The notes beneath the pieces are model-generated. The model made no database searches. It had not been told where the DNA came from and saw only the letters and a program-made list of their open reading frames with translations. 8,566 nucleotides of DNA from JBGTBQ01 sp041749275 (GTDB lineage Bacteria > Acidobacteriota > Blastocatellia > Pyrinomonadales > Pyrinomonadaceae). The stretch covers positions 1 to 8,566 of the forward strand of contig JBGTBQ010000280.1 in NCBI GenBank assembly GCA_041749275.1. Reading direction: 5' to 3'. This document shows positions 1-7,356 of this stretch, in pieces. Each line of letters starts with the position of its first letter. The first letter of the stretch is position 1. The translations under genes were made by a program, and so were the position numbers.

Positions 1-1
1 C

Positions 2-3000
2 GCGCTGTTCGCCGCGCCGGCGGCCTTCGCCCAGTCAGGCCGGTCAACGGTGCGCGGCACGGTGCGCGACCAGCAGAACAACGTGGTCACGGGCGCCAGC
101 GTGACGCTCACCGACGTGACGAAGAACTTCACCCGAACCCAGACGACGAGCGACGAGGGCAGCTATACCTTCGCCGCCGTGCCGCCGGGCACGTACCGCA
201 TCGAGGTCGAGGCTTCGGGCTTCAAAAAGGTGGCGGTTCCCGAAGTTCAGGCGCTCGTTGACACGCCCGTCGGTGTGGACGTAACGCTTGAAGCCGGCCT
301 CACGACCGAGACCGTGACCGTCACCGGCAGCACCGAGGCGCCGCTCAACACGACCGACGCCACGCTCGGCAACGCCTTCGAGAACAAACGCATTCAGGAA
401 CTGCCGCTGAACGCGCGCAACGTCGTCGGTCTGCTCTCCTTGCAGCCCGGCGTCACCCGCGGCGGCTACGTCAACGGCGGTCGCGCCGATCAGGCCAACG
501 TCACGCTCGACGGCGTGGACGTGAACGAGCAGCAGCGCGGCCTCGATGTCGTGACCGACGAGGCGTTCGCCTCGGTCTTGCGCGTCACGCCCGACTCGCT
601 GCAAGAGTTCCGCGTCACGACGACCAACCCGAACGCGGATCAGGGGCGCTCTTCGGGCGCGCAGGTCTCGCTCGTCACCAAGTCGGGCACGAACGACTAC
701 CACGGCTCGCTCTTCCACTACCATCGCAACACCATCACGACGGCCAATGACTTCTTCAACAACAAAGCCGGCGTCGAGCGCCCGCAGCTTTTGCGTAACA
801 TCTTCGGCGGCTCCATCGGCGGCCCTATCAAGAAGGACCGCATCTTCTTCTTCGGCACCTACGAAGGCTTCCGCGAGGCGACGGCCACCTCCGTCTTGCG
901 CGAGGTGCCGCTGCCGACGCTCGGTCAGGGCATCGTGCGCTATCGCACCGACAGCGGCGCGAACGACCCCAGTTGCCCGGCGGGCACTCCCGCCGGAGTG
1001 AGCTGTCTCAACACCGCGCGGATCAACGCCTTCTACATCGCCACCAACGGCGTGACGCCCGGCATCAACCCGGCGGCGCTCGCCGCGCTCTCTTCCGCCG
1101 CGAGCCGCTACCCCGCGAACGATCCGGGCGTGGGCGACGGACTCAACACCAGCGGCTACCGCTTCAACTCCACCACGCCGGGGCGGCTCAACACTTACAT
1201 CACGCGCTTTGACGCCATCCTGACCGACCGCCAGACGCTCTTCGCGCGCGGCAACTACCAATGGGATCACGTCACGCACTCGGTCTACGGCGCACCGGAT
1301 TGCTTTTCGGGCGGCGACAACATTCAGTGCTTCCCCGACACGCCGCCGCTCACGATCTGGAACCACCCGTGGGGCGTCGCCTTCGGGCATTCGTGGACGA
1401 TCTCGAACTCGCTCGTCAACCGCATCTCTTACGGCTACACGCGCGCCGCCTTTACCGATCAGGGCGACCAGCCGGGGAATTTCTATTCGTTCCGCTTCAT
1501 CTTCCGCCCGCTCGGTTTTCGTGGCACGCTCTCGCGCACGACTCCCGTCCACAACATCGTGGACGACCTTTCGTGGCTCAAGGGCAACCACACGTTTCAG
1601 ATGGGCGGCAACGTCCGCCTCGTCACCAACAATCGCACCTCGGACGCCGCGTCGTTCGACAACGCGATCACCAACCCGTCGTTTTACGACTGCTCCGGCT
1701 TCTCCGTCATCTTTGACGGCGTGAACTGCACCGATCCGATCTTCCCCGACGTAGCGTCCGGCGCGGAGACCGATTTGCGCGACGCGCTGACGGCGGTTAT
1801 CGGGCGCTTCTCGCAGTATGGCGCGGGCCTCGTCTACGACCAGAGCGGACAGCTCCAGCCGGTCGGCACACCCACCACGCGCTCGTTCGCCACGCAGGAG
1901 TACGAACTGTATGTGCAGGACTCTTGGCGCCTGCGCCCGAACTTCACGCTCAACTACGGCGTGCGCTGGTCAACCTCGACGCCCGTCTACGAGCGCAACG
2001 GCTTTCAGGTCCAGCCGACCCAGAGCCTCGGCGAATACTTCGAGCGGCGCGTGGCGAGCGCCGACACGGGCGTGCCCTTCAACGATCCGATCACGCTCGA
2101 TCTATCGGGCAAGGCCAACGGACGGCCCGGCTTTTACAAGCAGGACTGGAACAACTTCGCGCCGTCGGTCTCGTTCGCATGGTCGCCCGACTTCGGCGAC
2201 GGCTTCCTCGGACGGCTCTTGGGGAGTAACGGCAAGAGCGTCATCCGCGGCGGCTACCGCCTGACCTACGACCGCATCGGCAGCCAACTTGCCGTCACCT
2301 TCGACCTCAACAACCAACTCGGCTTCGTCTCGACGAGCAACGTCTCGGCCAACACCTTCAACGTGAGCGACCGGCTCGGGCCGCTCTTCGCGGGGGCGAA
2401 CCCGCAGGTGCGCGGCCTGTTGACCGCGAGTGGCGTCACCATTCCCAACTCGATTACCTTCCCGCTCTTGAGGCCGTCCGACGAGGATCAGCGCATCGAG
2501 TCATCGCTCGACGACACGCTGACGACGCCCTACAACCACAGCGTCAACCTCTCCTACGGGCGCGAGATCGGGCGCGGGTTATCGTTCGAGGCTTCTTACG
2601 TCGGACGCTTCTCGCGCAACCTGCTCGCCTCGCGCGACATCATGCAGCTCAACAACATCCGCGACCCGCAGTCCGGCATGACTTGGTACGAAGCGTCGAA
2701 CCTGTTGGTTGACCTGCGCTACGCGGGCGTGCCCATCGCTTCGGTGCAGCCGATTCCCTTCTTCGAGAATCTCTTTCCGGGCCTTGCGCGCCCCGACCTC
2801 GGACAGACCGCGACGCAGCGAGCCTATCGCCGCTTCGCGCTCCCCAGCGCCGGCGGGATCAACTCGACCGACTACACTTTCACGCAGTTGGTCATTGACG
2901 ACCAGCCCGTCGCGCGCTTCAACAACACCTTCTACCACCCGCAGTACGCGGCGCTCTCGGTCTTCTCGACCATCGCGCGGTCGAACTACAACGCCGCGCA

Positions 3001-3793
3001 ACTGAGCGTCCGCCAGCGGTTCGGCAACGATCTTCAGTTCGACTTGAACTACACCTACAGCCACTCGCTCGACAACGCTTCGGGCCTCCAGAACACCACC
3101 GCGTACAACTCGGCGGGGTTCATCACCAACGCGCTCGACCCGGACGGAAACTACGCCAGCTCGGACTTCGACGCGCGCCACATCGTCAACGCCAACTGGC
3201 TCGTCGGCCTGCCCGTCGGACGCGGCAAAGCCTTCCTGCCAAACCTCAACAAGTTCGCCAACGGTATCCTCGGCGGCTGGACGCTGACCGGCATCTTCCG
3301 CTTCAACACGGGGCTGCCCATCGTCGGCGTGCCGTTCGAGGCCGACCGCTGGGCGACGAACTGGAACGTGCAGTCGAACGGCGTCGCCGTCCGCCCGGTG
3401 CGGTCTTCGCCGGGCGACGTGAACGGCGAGCCGAACCTCTTCGCCGACCCGACCGCCGCGCTTCAGAGCTACCGCGACGCGCGCCCCGGCGAAGGCGGCG
3501 ACCGCAACACCCTGCGCGGGCCGGGCTACATCACGCTCGACGCCGGCCTCTACAAGTCGTTCAACATGCCGTGGGAAGGCCACCGCATCCAGTTCCGCTG
3601 GGAGGTCTACAACGTCACCAACACGCAACGGTTCGACGCCAACACCATCGCCGACCTGAGTCTGTCACAAGACCCGTTCATCTTCCGCCCGGACGCGAGT
3701 CCCGACTTCGGGCGGTTCACCTCGACGCAGACGCCGCTCAACGAAACGAAGGCCGGTCGCGTCATGCAGTTCGCGCTCCGCTACGAGTTCTAA
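2..3793 (+). CDS. TonB-dependent receptor, Oar-like, 5' end outside the window
   Basis: Outer-membrane receptor that would import a large or scarce ligand using TonB energy; the ligand cannot be told. The frame is open from base 2 and begins in the tail of a signal peptide (ALFAAPAAFA, then QSG), so the true start lies upstream and the GTG at 50 is not it. Order: carboxypeptidase-regulatory-like beta-sandwich (about 50-300, with GSYTFAAVPPGTYRIEV), a TonB-box-like ETVTVTG at 308-328, a plug region (about 335-720, with ELPLNARN and TLDGVDVN), then a long beta-barrel ending in an aromatic residue (ALRYEF), as outer-membrane proteins do. About 1263 residues are visible, a normal size for the Oar-like receptors common in Acidobacteria. 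Its only six cysteines form three close pairs (974/1004, 1301/1328, 1691/1726). A strong terminator follows 35 bases after the stop, so it probably ends its own transcript. Confidence 0.93.
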   Translation, partial: ALFAAPAAFAQSGRSTVRGTVRDQQNNVVTGASVTLTDVTKNFTRTQTTSDEGSYTFAAVPPGTYRIEVEASGFKKVAVPEVQALVDTPVGVDVTLEAGLTTETVTVTGSTEAPLNTTDATLGNAFENKRIQELPLNARNVVGLLSLQPGVTRGGYVNGGRADQANVTLDGVDVNEQQRGLDVVTDEAFASVLRVTPDSLQEFRVTTTNPNADQGRSSGAQVSLVTKSGTNDYHGSLFHYHRNTITTANDFFNNKAGVERPQLLRNIFGGSIGGPIKKDRIFFFGTYEGFREATATSVLREVPLPTLGQGIVRYRTDSGANDPSCPAGTPAGVSCLNTARINAFYIATNGVTPGINPAALAALSSAASRYPANDPGVGDGLNTSGYRFNSTTPGRLNTYITRFDAILTDRQTLFARGNYQWDHVTHSVYGAPDCFSGGDNIQCFPDTPPLTIWNHPWGVAFGHSWTISNSLVNRISYGYTRAAFTDQGDQPGNFYSFRFIFRPLGFRGTLSRTTPVHNIVDDLSWLKGNHTFQMGGNVRLVTNNRTSDAASFDNAITNPSFYDCSGFSVIFDGVNCTDPIFPDVASGAETDLRDALTAVIGRFSQYGAGLVYDQSGQLQPVGTPTTRSFATQEYELYVQDSWRLRPNFTLNYGVRWSTSTPVYERNGFQVQPTQSLGEYFERRVASADTGVPFNDPITLDLSGKANGRPGFYKQDWNNFAPSVSFAWSPDFGDGFLGRLLGSNGKSVIRGGYRLTYDRIGSQLAVTFDLNNQLGFVSTSNVSANTFNVSDRLGPLFAGANPQVRGLLTASGVTIPNSITFPLLRPSDEDQRIESSLDDTLTTPYNHSVNLSYGREIGRGLSFEASYVGRFSRNLLASRDIMQLNNIRDPQSGMTWYEASNLLVDLRYAGVPIASVQPIPFFENLFPGLARPDLGQTATQRAYRRFALPSAGGINSTDYTFTQLVIDDQPVARFNNTFYHPQYAALSVFSTIARSNYNAAQLSVRQRFGNDLQFDLNYTYSHSLDNASGLQNTTAYNSAGFITNALDPDGNYASSDFDARHIVNANWLVGLPVGRGKAFLPNLNKFANGILGGWTLTGIFRFNTGLPIVGVPFEADRWATNWNVQSNGVAVRPVRSSPGDVNGEPNLFADPTAALQSYRDARPGEGGDRNTLRGPGYITLDAGLYKSFNMPWEGHRIQFRWEVYNVTNTQRFDANTIADLSLSQDPFIFRPDASPDFGRFTSTQTPLNETKAGRVMQFALRYEF

Positions 3794-3827
3794 AGCGACG
3801 GCGCACGACTTTTTCAAATACCTTCCC

Positions 3828-3865
3828 GGCGGGCTTGGGCTTCGGCCCCGGCCCGCCATTTTTTT
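3828..3865 (+). terminator. Intrinsic terminator with UUCG tetraloop after the receptor gene
   Basis: GGCGGGC (3828-3834) pairs with GCCCGCC (3851-3857). An inner stem GGGC (3837-3840) / GCCC (3845-3848) closes a TTCG loop, giving the very stable C(UUCG)G tetraloop. The two stems are separated by a two-base internal mismatch. The hairpin is followed by one A and seven T (3859-3865), which is the classic Rho-independent form. It should end transcription of the receptor gene. Confidence 0.9.
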
Positions 3866-3868
3866 GAA

Positions 3869-4032
3869 GGATGAAGGATGAGGGATGAAGGATGAAAAAG
3901 AAACTGCCCAACGCACGTTGAATACTACTCTCTTCATCCCTCACCCCTCATCCCTCATCCCTCATCCTTCTCTTCACCCCTCATCCCTCATCCTTCATCC
4001 TTCATCCTTCTCTTCATCCCTTCTCTTCATCC
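3869..4032. repeat. Inverted heptamer array, GGATGAA type
   Basis: Four head-to-tail heptamers GGATGAA/GGATGAG fill 3869-3896 exactly. After a 36-base spacer, the inverse form (TTCATCC/CTCATCC, with CTCACCC and TTCACCC variants) is repeated 12 times over 3933-4032. It is arranged as five, five, one and one units separated by TTCTC or CTTCTC interruptions. The left arm can pair with the first four inverse units with about three mismatches in 28. The loop holds a small hairpin, CAACG (3909-3913) / CGTTG (3916-3920). The array starts three bases after the receptor terminator and ends just before the HD gene's putative -10. It resembles the heptanucleotide STRR repeats described in cyanobacteria; any function is unknown. 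Confidence 0.9.
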
Positions 4033-4037
4033 CTTCT

Positions 4038-4043
4038 TATGCT
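4038..4043 (+). promoter_or_regulatory. Possible -10 hexamer (TATGCT) of the HD gene
   Basis: TATGCT lies 18 bases before the GTG start at 4056 and matches the TATAAT consensus at four of six positions. A transcript starting the usual distance downstream would have a leader of only about six bases, which would fit the absence of a Shine-Dalgarno sequence. No -35 consensus is visible, because that position falls inside the heptamer array. Support is by sequence resemblance only. Confidence 0.4.
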
Positions 4044-4055
4044 AGACTCCCGCGT

Positions 4056-5360
4056 GTGAGCGAGCGCATCTACCGCGACCCCGTGCACAACATCATCCGC
4101 CTCAGCGCCGACACGGACGAAGGGCGTCTGATGGTGCGCCTCATTGATTCTTACGAGTTTCAGCGCCTCCGCCGCATCAAGCAGCTCGGTCTCGCCCTCT
4201 ACACTTATCAGGGCGCCGAGCACTCGCGCTTCACGCACTCGCTGGGCGCGCTCCATCTAATGACGCGCGTGCTCGACCGGCTCGCCGAGAAGCACAACAT
4301 CAATGAGGAAGACCGCGCGGCGGCGCGCGCGGCGGCGCTCCTGCACGACATCGGCCACGGCCCCTTCTCACACGTCATGGAGAAGGTCTTGAACTTCCAT
4401 CACGAGGCATGGACGGTGCGCGCCGTCTTGAGCGAGGAGACCGAAGTCGGGCGCGTGCTCCGCTCCTTCTCCGCTGACTTGCCACGCCGCGTGGCGGAGA
4501 TTATCGAAGGCAGATTCCAGCCCGCCTTTCTCGCGCAACTCGTCTCGTCGCAGCTCGACGTTGACCGGATGGATTATCTTCTGCGCGATTCGTTGATGAC
4601 GGGCGCGAAATACGGACTCTACGATCTCGAATGGATCATCAACGCCATCGAGGTAGACGAGCAGGCGAACCGCATCTACGTCTCGGCACGCGGCCTCTAT
4701 GCCGTCGAAGAGTATCTACAGGCGCGTTACTACATGTTCCGGCAGGTCTACTTCCACCGCACGCTGCGCTCGGCGGAGGCCGTCCTGCGCTCGACCCTGC
4801 GGCGCGCGCTCGAACTTTTGACCATGGGGGGCGAGGTCTGGTGCGCGCCCGGCACCGCCTTCGAGAAGGTTCTGCGCCGCGTGCCGCTCACGCTCGCCGA
4901 CCACATGGAGCTGGACGACTCGGATGTCCTCTTTCACGTCAAGCAGTGGCAACACTCCGCCGACCCCGTGCTCTCCGACCTCAGCCGCCGCTTCGTCGGG
5001 CGCGCGCTCTTCAAGGCGATTGACCTCGACATGCCGGAGGGCGAGCGCGCCGGCTTTCTCGCGGCGGCCCGCGCGGCGACGGCGCGCGGCGGCTTCGACC
5101 CCGACTATTACTTCATCGAAGACCACGCCGGCGACGTGCCCTACTACTCCTACTACAACGCCGACGGCGCGGAGCCGAAGTCGCGCATCTACGTCGAGGA
5201 CGGCTACGCCCGCCCCTCGATCCGCGAGATCAGCGAGATCAGCGACGCCGTGCGCGGCCTGCGCGGCTACCAACTCCACCGCGTCTGCTTCCCGCCCGAA
5301 GTCAAGGAGGAGGTCTACGCGCTCTACCACGGAGAAGAAACGATGAACGCGGAACGATGA
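4056..5360 (+). CDS. HD-domain dNTP triphosphohydrolase-like protein (SAMHD1/YwfO group)
   Basis: Predicted cytoplasmic metal-dependent phosphohydrolase. Relatives in this COG1078 group split dNTPs into deoxynucleoside and triphosphate. With the GTG start at 4056 it has 434 residues, a usual length for the family. The N-terminal ERIYRDPVHNIIRL is the family hallmark. Metal ligands are visible as H61 (SRFTHSLG), H97-D98 (LLHDIGHGPFSH) and D170 (QLDVDRMDYL). The frame stays open upstream to 3885, but that part only translates the heptamer repeats into Pro/Ser/His-rich sequence, and family homology begins at the GTG. No Shine-Dalgarno is seen. The last residues (TMNAER) and the TGA stop lie inside the next heptamer array, so the C-terminus may have been created or changed by the repeat. 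Substrate and oligomeric state cannot be read from sequence. Confidence 0.9.
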   Translation: MSERIYRDPVHNIIRLSADTDEGRLMVRLIDSYEFQRLRRIKQLGLALYTYQGAEHSRFTHSLGALHLMTRVLDRLAEKHNINEEDRAAARAAALLHDIGHGPFSHVMEKVLNFHHEAWTVRAVLSEETEVGRVLRSFSADLPRRVAEIIEGRFQPAFLAQLVSSQLDVDRMDYLLRDSLMTGAKYGLYDLEWIINAIEVDEQANRIYVSARGLYAVEEYLQARYYMFRQVYFHRTLRSAEAVLRSTLRRALELLTMGGEVWCAPGTAFEKVLRRVPLTLADHMELDDSDVLFHVKQWQHSADPVLSDLSRRFVGRALFKAIDLDMPEGERAGFLAAARAATARGGFDPDYYFIEDHAGDVPYYSYYNADGAEPKSRIYVEDGYARPSIREISEISDAVRGLRGYQLHRVCFPPEVKEEVYALYHGEETMNAER

Positions 5361-5418
5361 ACGATGAATAAAGACAAATGCCTTCAGTTCATCGTTCATC
5401 GTTCATCATTCATCGTTT
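5338..5418. repeat. Inverted heptamer array, CGATGAA type, forming a long hairpin
   Basis: The left arm 5341-5368 is four heptamers: CGATGAA, a degenerate CGCGGAA, CGATGAA and CGATGAA. The right arm 5388-5415 is TTCATCG twice, TTCATCA and TTCATCG. Bases 5352-5368 pair perfectly with 5388-5404 (17 base pairs). Over 5338-5368 against 5388-5418 there are only three mismatches, all in the degenerate pair of units, and the loop is 19 bases. The left arm overlaps the end of the HD gene and supplies its TGA stop (5358-5360). The right arm runs into TTTGTTTTT and then directly into the GNAT start codon. It could act as a terminator or RNA 3'-end stabiliser, or hide the GNAT start. Confidence 0.9.
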
Positions 5419-5424
5419 GTTTTT

Positions 5425-5916
5425 ATGCCCGATATGCTCGTCAATCTCCTGCGTTTGCCGCCGCTCGCTCCTCTGCTCGAAGAGATGCGGCGGGCGGGCG
5501 TCGTCGTGCGGCGCGCGCAGCCGTGGGAGATGAAGTTAGTGCGCGAGTTCGTCGAGCGGAATTTTCAGAGGGCGTGGGCCGACGAGATTGGGGTCGGCTA
5601 CGCGCGCCAGCCCGTCTCCATTTTTATCGCCGCGCGCGAAGGCCGTCTCGTCGGCTTCGCCGCTTACGAATGCACGCGCCGCGGCTTCTTCGGGCCGACG
5701 GGTGTGTTGGAAGAAGAGCGCGGGCGCGGCGTGGGGCGTGCGCTGCTTCTCGCTTGCCTGTGGGGCTTGCGCGAGATGGGTTACGTCTACGGCATCATCG
5801 GCGGCGTCGGCCCCACCGAGTTCTACGAGCGCGCCGTCGGCGCGACCCTCATCCCCGACAGTACGCCCGGCGTCTACGCCGACCCGCTGCGGCGCGCTGC
5901 GGAGGGCGAGGCGTAG
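5425..5916 (+). CDS. GNAT-family N-acetyltransferase
   Basis: Predicted cytoplasmic acetyl-CoA-dependent acetyltransferase of 163 residues, the normal size for a single GNAT domain. The acetyl-CoA pyrophosphate-binding motif A is clear: GPTGVLEEERGRGVGRALL, with the R-x-x-G-x-G signature at R99-G104. The next strand and turn follow (GYVYGIIGGVGPTEFYERAVGA), which is the usual motif B region. The acceptor cannot be predicted, since GNAT proteins act on antibiotics, sugars, amines, peptides and protein N-termini. The ATG at 5425 directly follows a T-rich stretch; the ATG at 5434 is an alternative start. There is no Shine-Dalgarno. It lies 64 bases after the HD gene, with the long heptamer hairpin between, so co-transcription is uncertain. 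Confidence 0.88.
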   Translation: MPDMLVNLLRLPPLAPLLEEMRRAGVVVRRAQPWEMKLVREFVERNFQRAWADEIGVGYARQPVSIFIAAREGRLVGFAAYECTRRGFFGPTGVLEEERGRGVGRALLLACLWGLREMGYVYGIIGGVGPTEFYERAVGATLIPDSTPGVYADPLRRAAEGEA

Positions 5917-5923
5917 ATTTCGG

Positions 5924-5962
5924 GCGACGGCGTTGTCGTCGCGGTTCAGTTGAGTGACGACA
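5924..5962 (+). promoter_or_regulatory. Alternative hairpins before the TonB_C gene
   Basis: GCGACGGC (5924-5931) can pair with GTCGTCGC (5935-5942) as an eight-pair stem (one G-T) with a three-base loop. The segment TGTCGTC (5934-5940) can instead pair with GACGACA (5956-5962). The two stems share bases and exclude each other. No T-run follows the first stem, so it is not a clear terminator. The arrangement looks like a small switch but may be chance in GC-rich DNA. Confidence 0.35.
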
Positions 5963-5968
5963 TAAAAT
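5961..5968 (+). promoter_or_regulatory. Possible -10 element before the TonB_C gene
   Basis: CATAAAAT is the only AT-rich octamer in this 55-base spacer and ends four bases before the ATG at 5972. If it is a -10 element, transcription would begin at or very near the start codon, giving a leaderless message. No convincing -35 is seen at normal spacing. Confidence 0.3.
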
Positions 5969-5971
5969 TTG

Positions 5972-6907
<936 letters not shown>

Positions 6908-6921
6908 GTGATGAGAGTGTG

Positions 6922-6940
6922 CGCCAACTAAAGTTTGGCG
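6922..6940. other. Small hairpin inside the third heptamer array
   Basis: CGCCAA (6922-6927) pairs with TTGGCG (6935-6940) across a seven-base loop. It is not followed by a T-run, so it is not a terminator by itself. It lies between the two heptamer arms. Confidence 0.6.
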
Positions 6941-6955
6941 TATCCGTAATGAGAT

Positions 6956-6974
6956 AAGAACCGCGGTTCTTTTT
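6956..6974 (+). terminator. Probable intrinsic terminator after the TonB_C gene (16-base palindrome)
   Basis: AAGAACCGCGGTTCTT (6956-6971) is a perfect 16-base palindrome. As RNA it forms a six-pair stem with a CGCG loop, followed by T residues to 6974, which fits a short Rho-independent terminator about 50 bases after the TonB_C stop. The flanking A residues would also let it work, weakly, on the other strand. A perfect palindrome could alternatively be a dimeric regulator's operator. Confidence 0.6.
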
Positions 6975-6988
6975 CATCACTCATCACT

Positions 6989-6994
6989 TATCAT
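6989..6994 (+). promoter_or_regulatory. Possible -10 hexamer (TATCAT) of the CWC gene
   Basis: TATCAT differs from TATAAT at one position and starts 17 bases before the ATG at 7006. That is almost the same spacing as the TATGCT before the HD gene. It is formed by the degenerate last units of the heptamer array. No -35 consensus is evident. Confidence 0.35.
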
Positions 6995-7005
6995 TTATCC
7001 AAGCC

Positions 7006-7260
7006 ATGAGCTTACGAAATTTAGCCGGCCTTATCCTTCCCCTCCTGCGTGAACCCTCGACGTGCGCGGCGTGCGGCGGCGAGTTCGTCTGCGGCGCGTC
7101 GCTCGTCGGCTGTTGGTGCACGGAGGTTAAGTTGAGCGACGCCGTTCGCGCCGAACTACGCACGCGCTATAGCCGCTGCCTCTGCCGCGCTTGCCTCGAA
7201 CGCTTCGCCTCGAATGAGACGAAAGGAGTTGACGCCGGAGCGACGCCGCACGCGCCTTAA
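7006..7260 (+). CDS. Small cysteine-rich CWC-family protein
   Basis: This 84-residue protein carries eight cysteines in the pattern CAAC (C20, C23), C29, CWC (C36, C38), CLC (C58, C60) and C63. This matches the Cys_rich_CWC family, in which a C-x-x-C pair, a Cys-Trp-Cys motif and a C-terminal CLCxxCL form a probable zinc-binding unit. The function of the family is not established, and it may bind metal, nucleic acid or a protein partner. The N-terminal stretch (LRNLAGLILPLL) is mildly hydrophobic but short and lacks a cleavage site, so the protein is probably cytoplasmic. There is no Shine-Dalgarno. The gene lies 98 bases after the TonB_C gene, across a probable terminator, so it likely has its own promoter. 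Residues after about 66 look unstructured and lie outside the motif. Confidence 0.82.
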   Translation: MSLRNLAGLILPLLREPSTCAACGGEFVCGASLVGCWCTEVKLSDAVRAELRTRYSRCLCRACLERFASNETKGVDAGATPHAP

Positions 7261-7356
7261 CGTCACACAAAACTTTTGCGCGCGACCGAGCGTGATAAAA
7301 GACACGGGCCGAAACATTCCGCGCGCCAGCGACGTTTATCAAAACGCCTGCCGATC
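7261..7356. other. Spacer before the S41 peptidase gene
   Basis: This 96-base spacer has no heptamer array, unlike three of the other spacers. It holds a seven-base inverted repeat, TGATAAA (7293-7299) / TTTATCA (7335-7341), with 35 bases between. The AT-rich segments GATAAAA (7294-7300) and TTTATC (7335-7340) are weak candidates for -10 elements. No clear terminator follows the CWC gene, so read-through into the peptidase gene is possible. Confidence 0.3.

Noticed and set aside
44..1591. A 515-residue open frame on the - strand opposite the receptor
   Set aside because: It is rich in Arg, Val and Ala with no recognisable domain, and lies antisense to a well-matched receptor gene. Long antisense frames are expected in GC-rich coding DNA.
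2579..3628. A 349-residue open frame on the - strand opposite the receptor barrel
   Set aside because: It has the same composition bias as other antisense frames here and no motif, while the + strand shows clear barrel strands through this region.
3869..4032. CRISPR array
   Set aside because: The units are seven bases, directly adjacent and without unique spacers, and no cas genes are present.
3885..4055. N-terminal extension of the HD protein
   Set aside because: The frame is open, but the extension is a translation of heptamer units (Pro/Ser/His-rich). Family homology starts at the GTG at 4056.
4716..5399. A 227-residue open frame on the - strand opposite the HD gene
   Set aside because: It is antisense to conserved HD-family sequence. 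Its N-terminus only translates the heptamer repeats.
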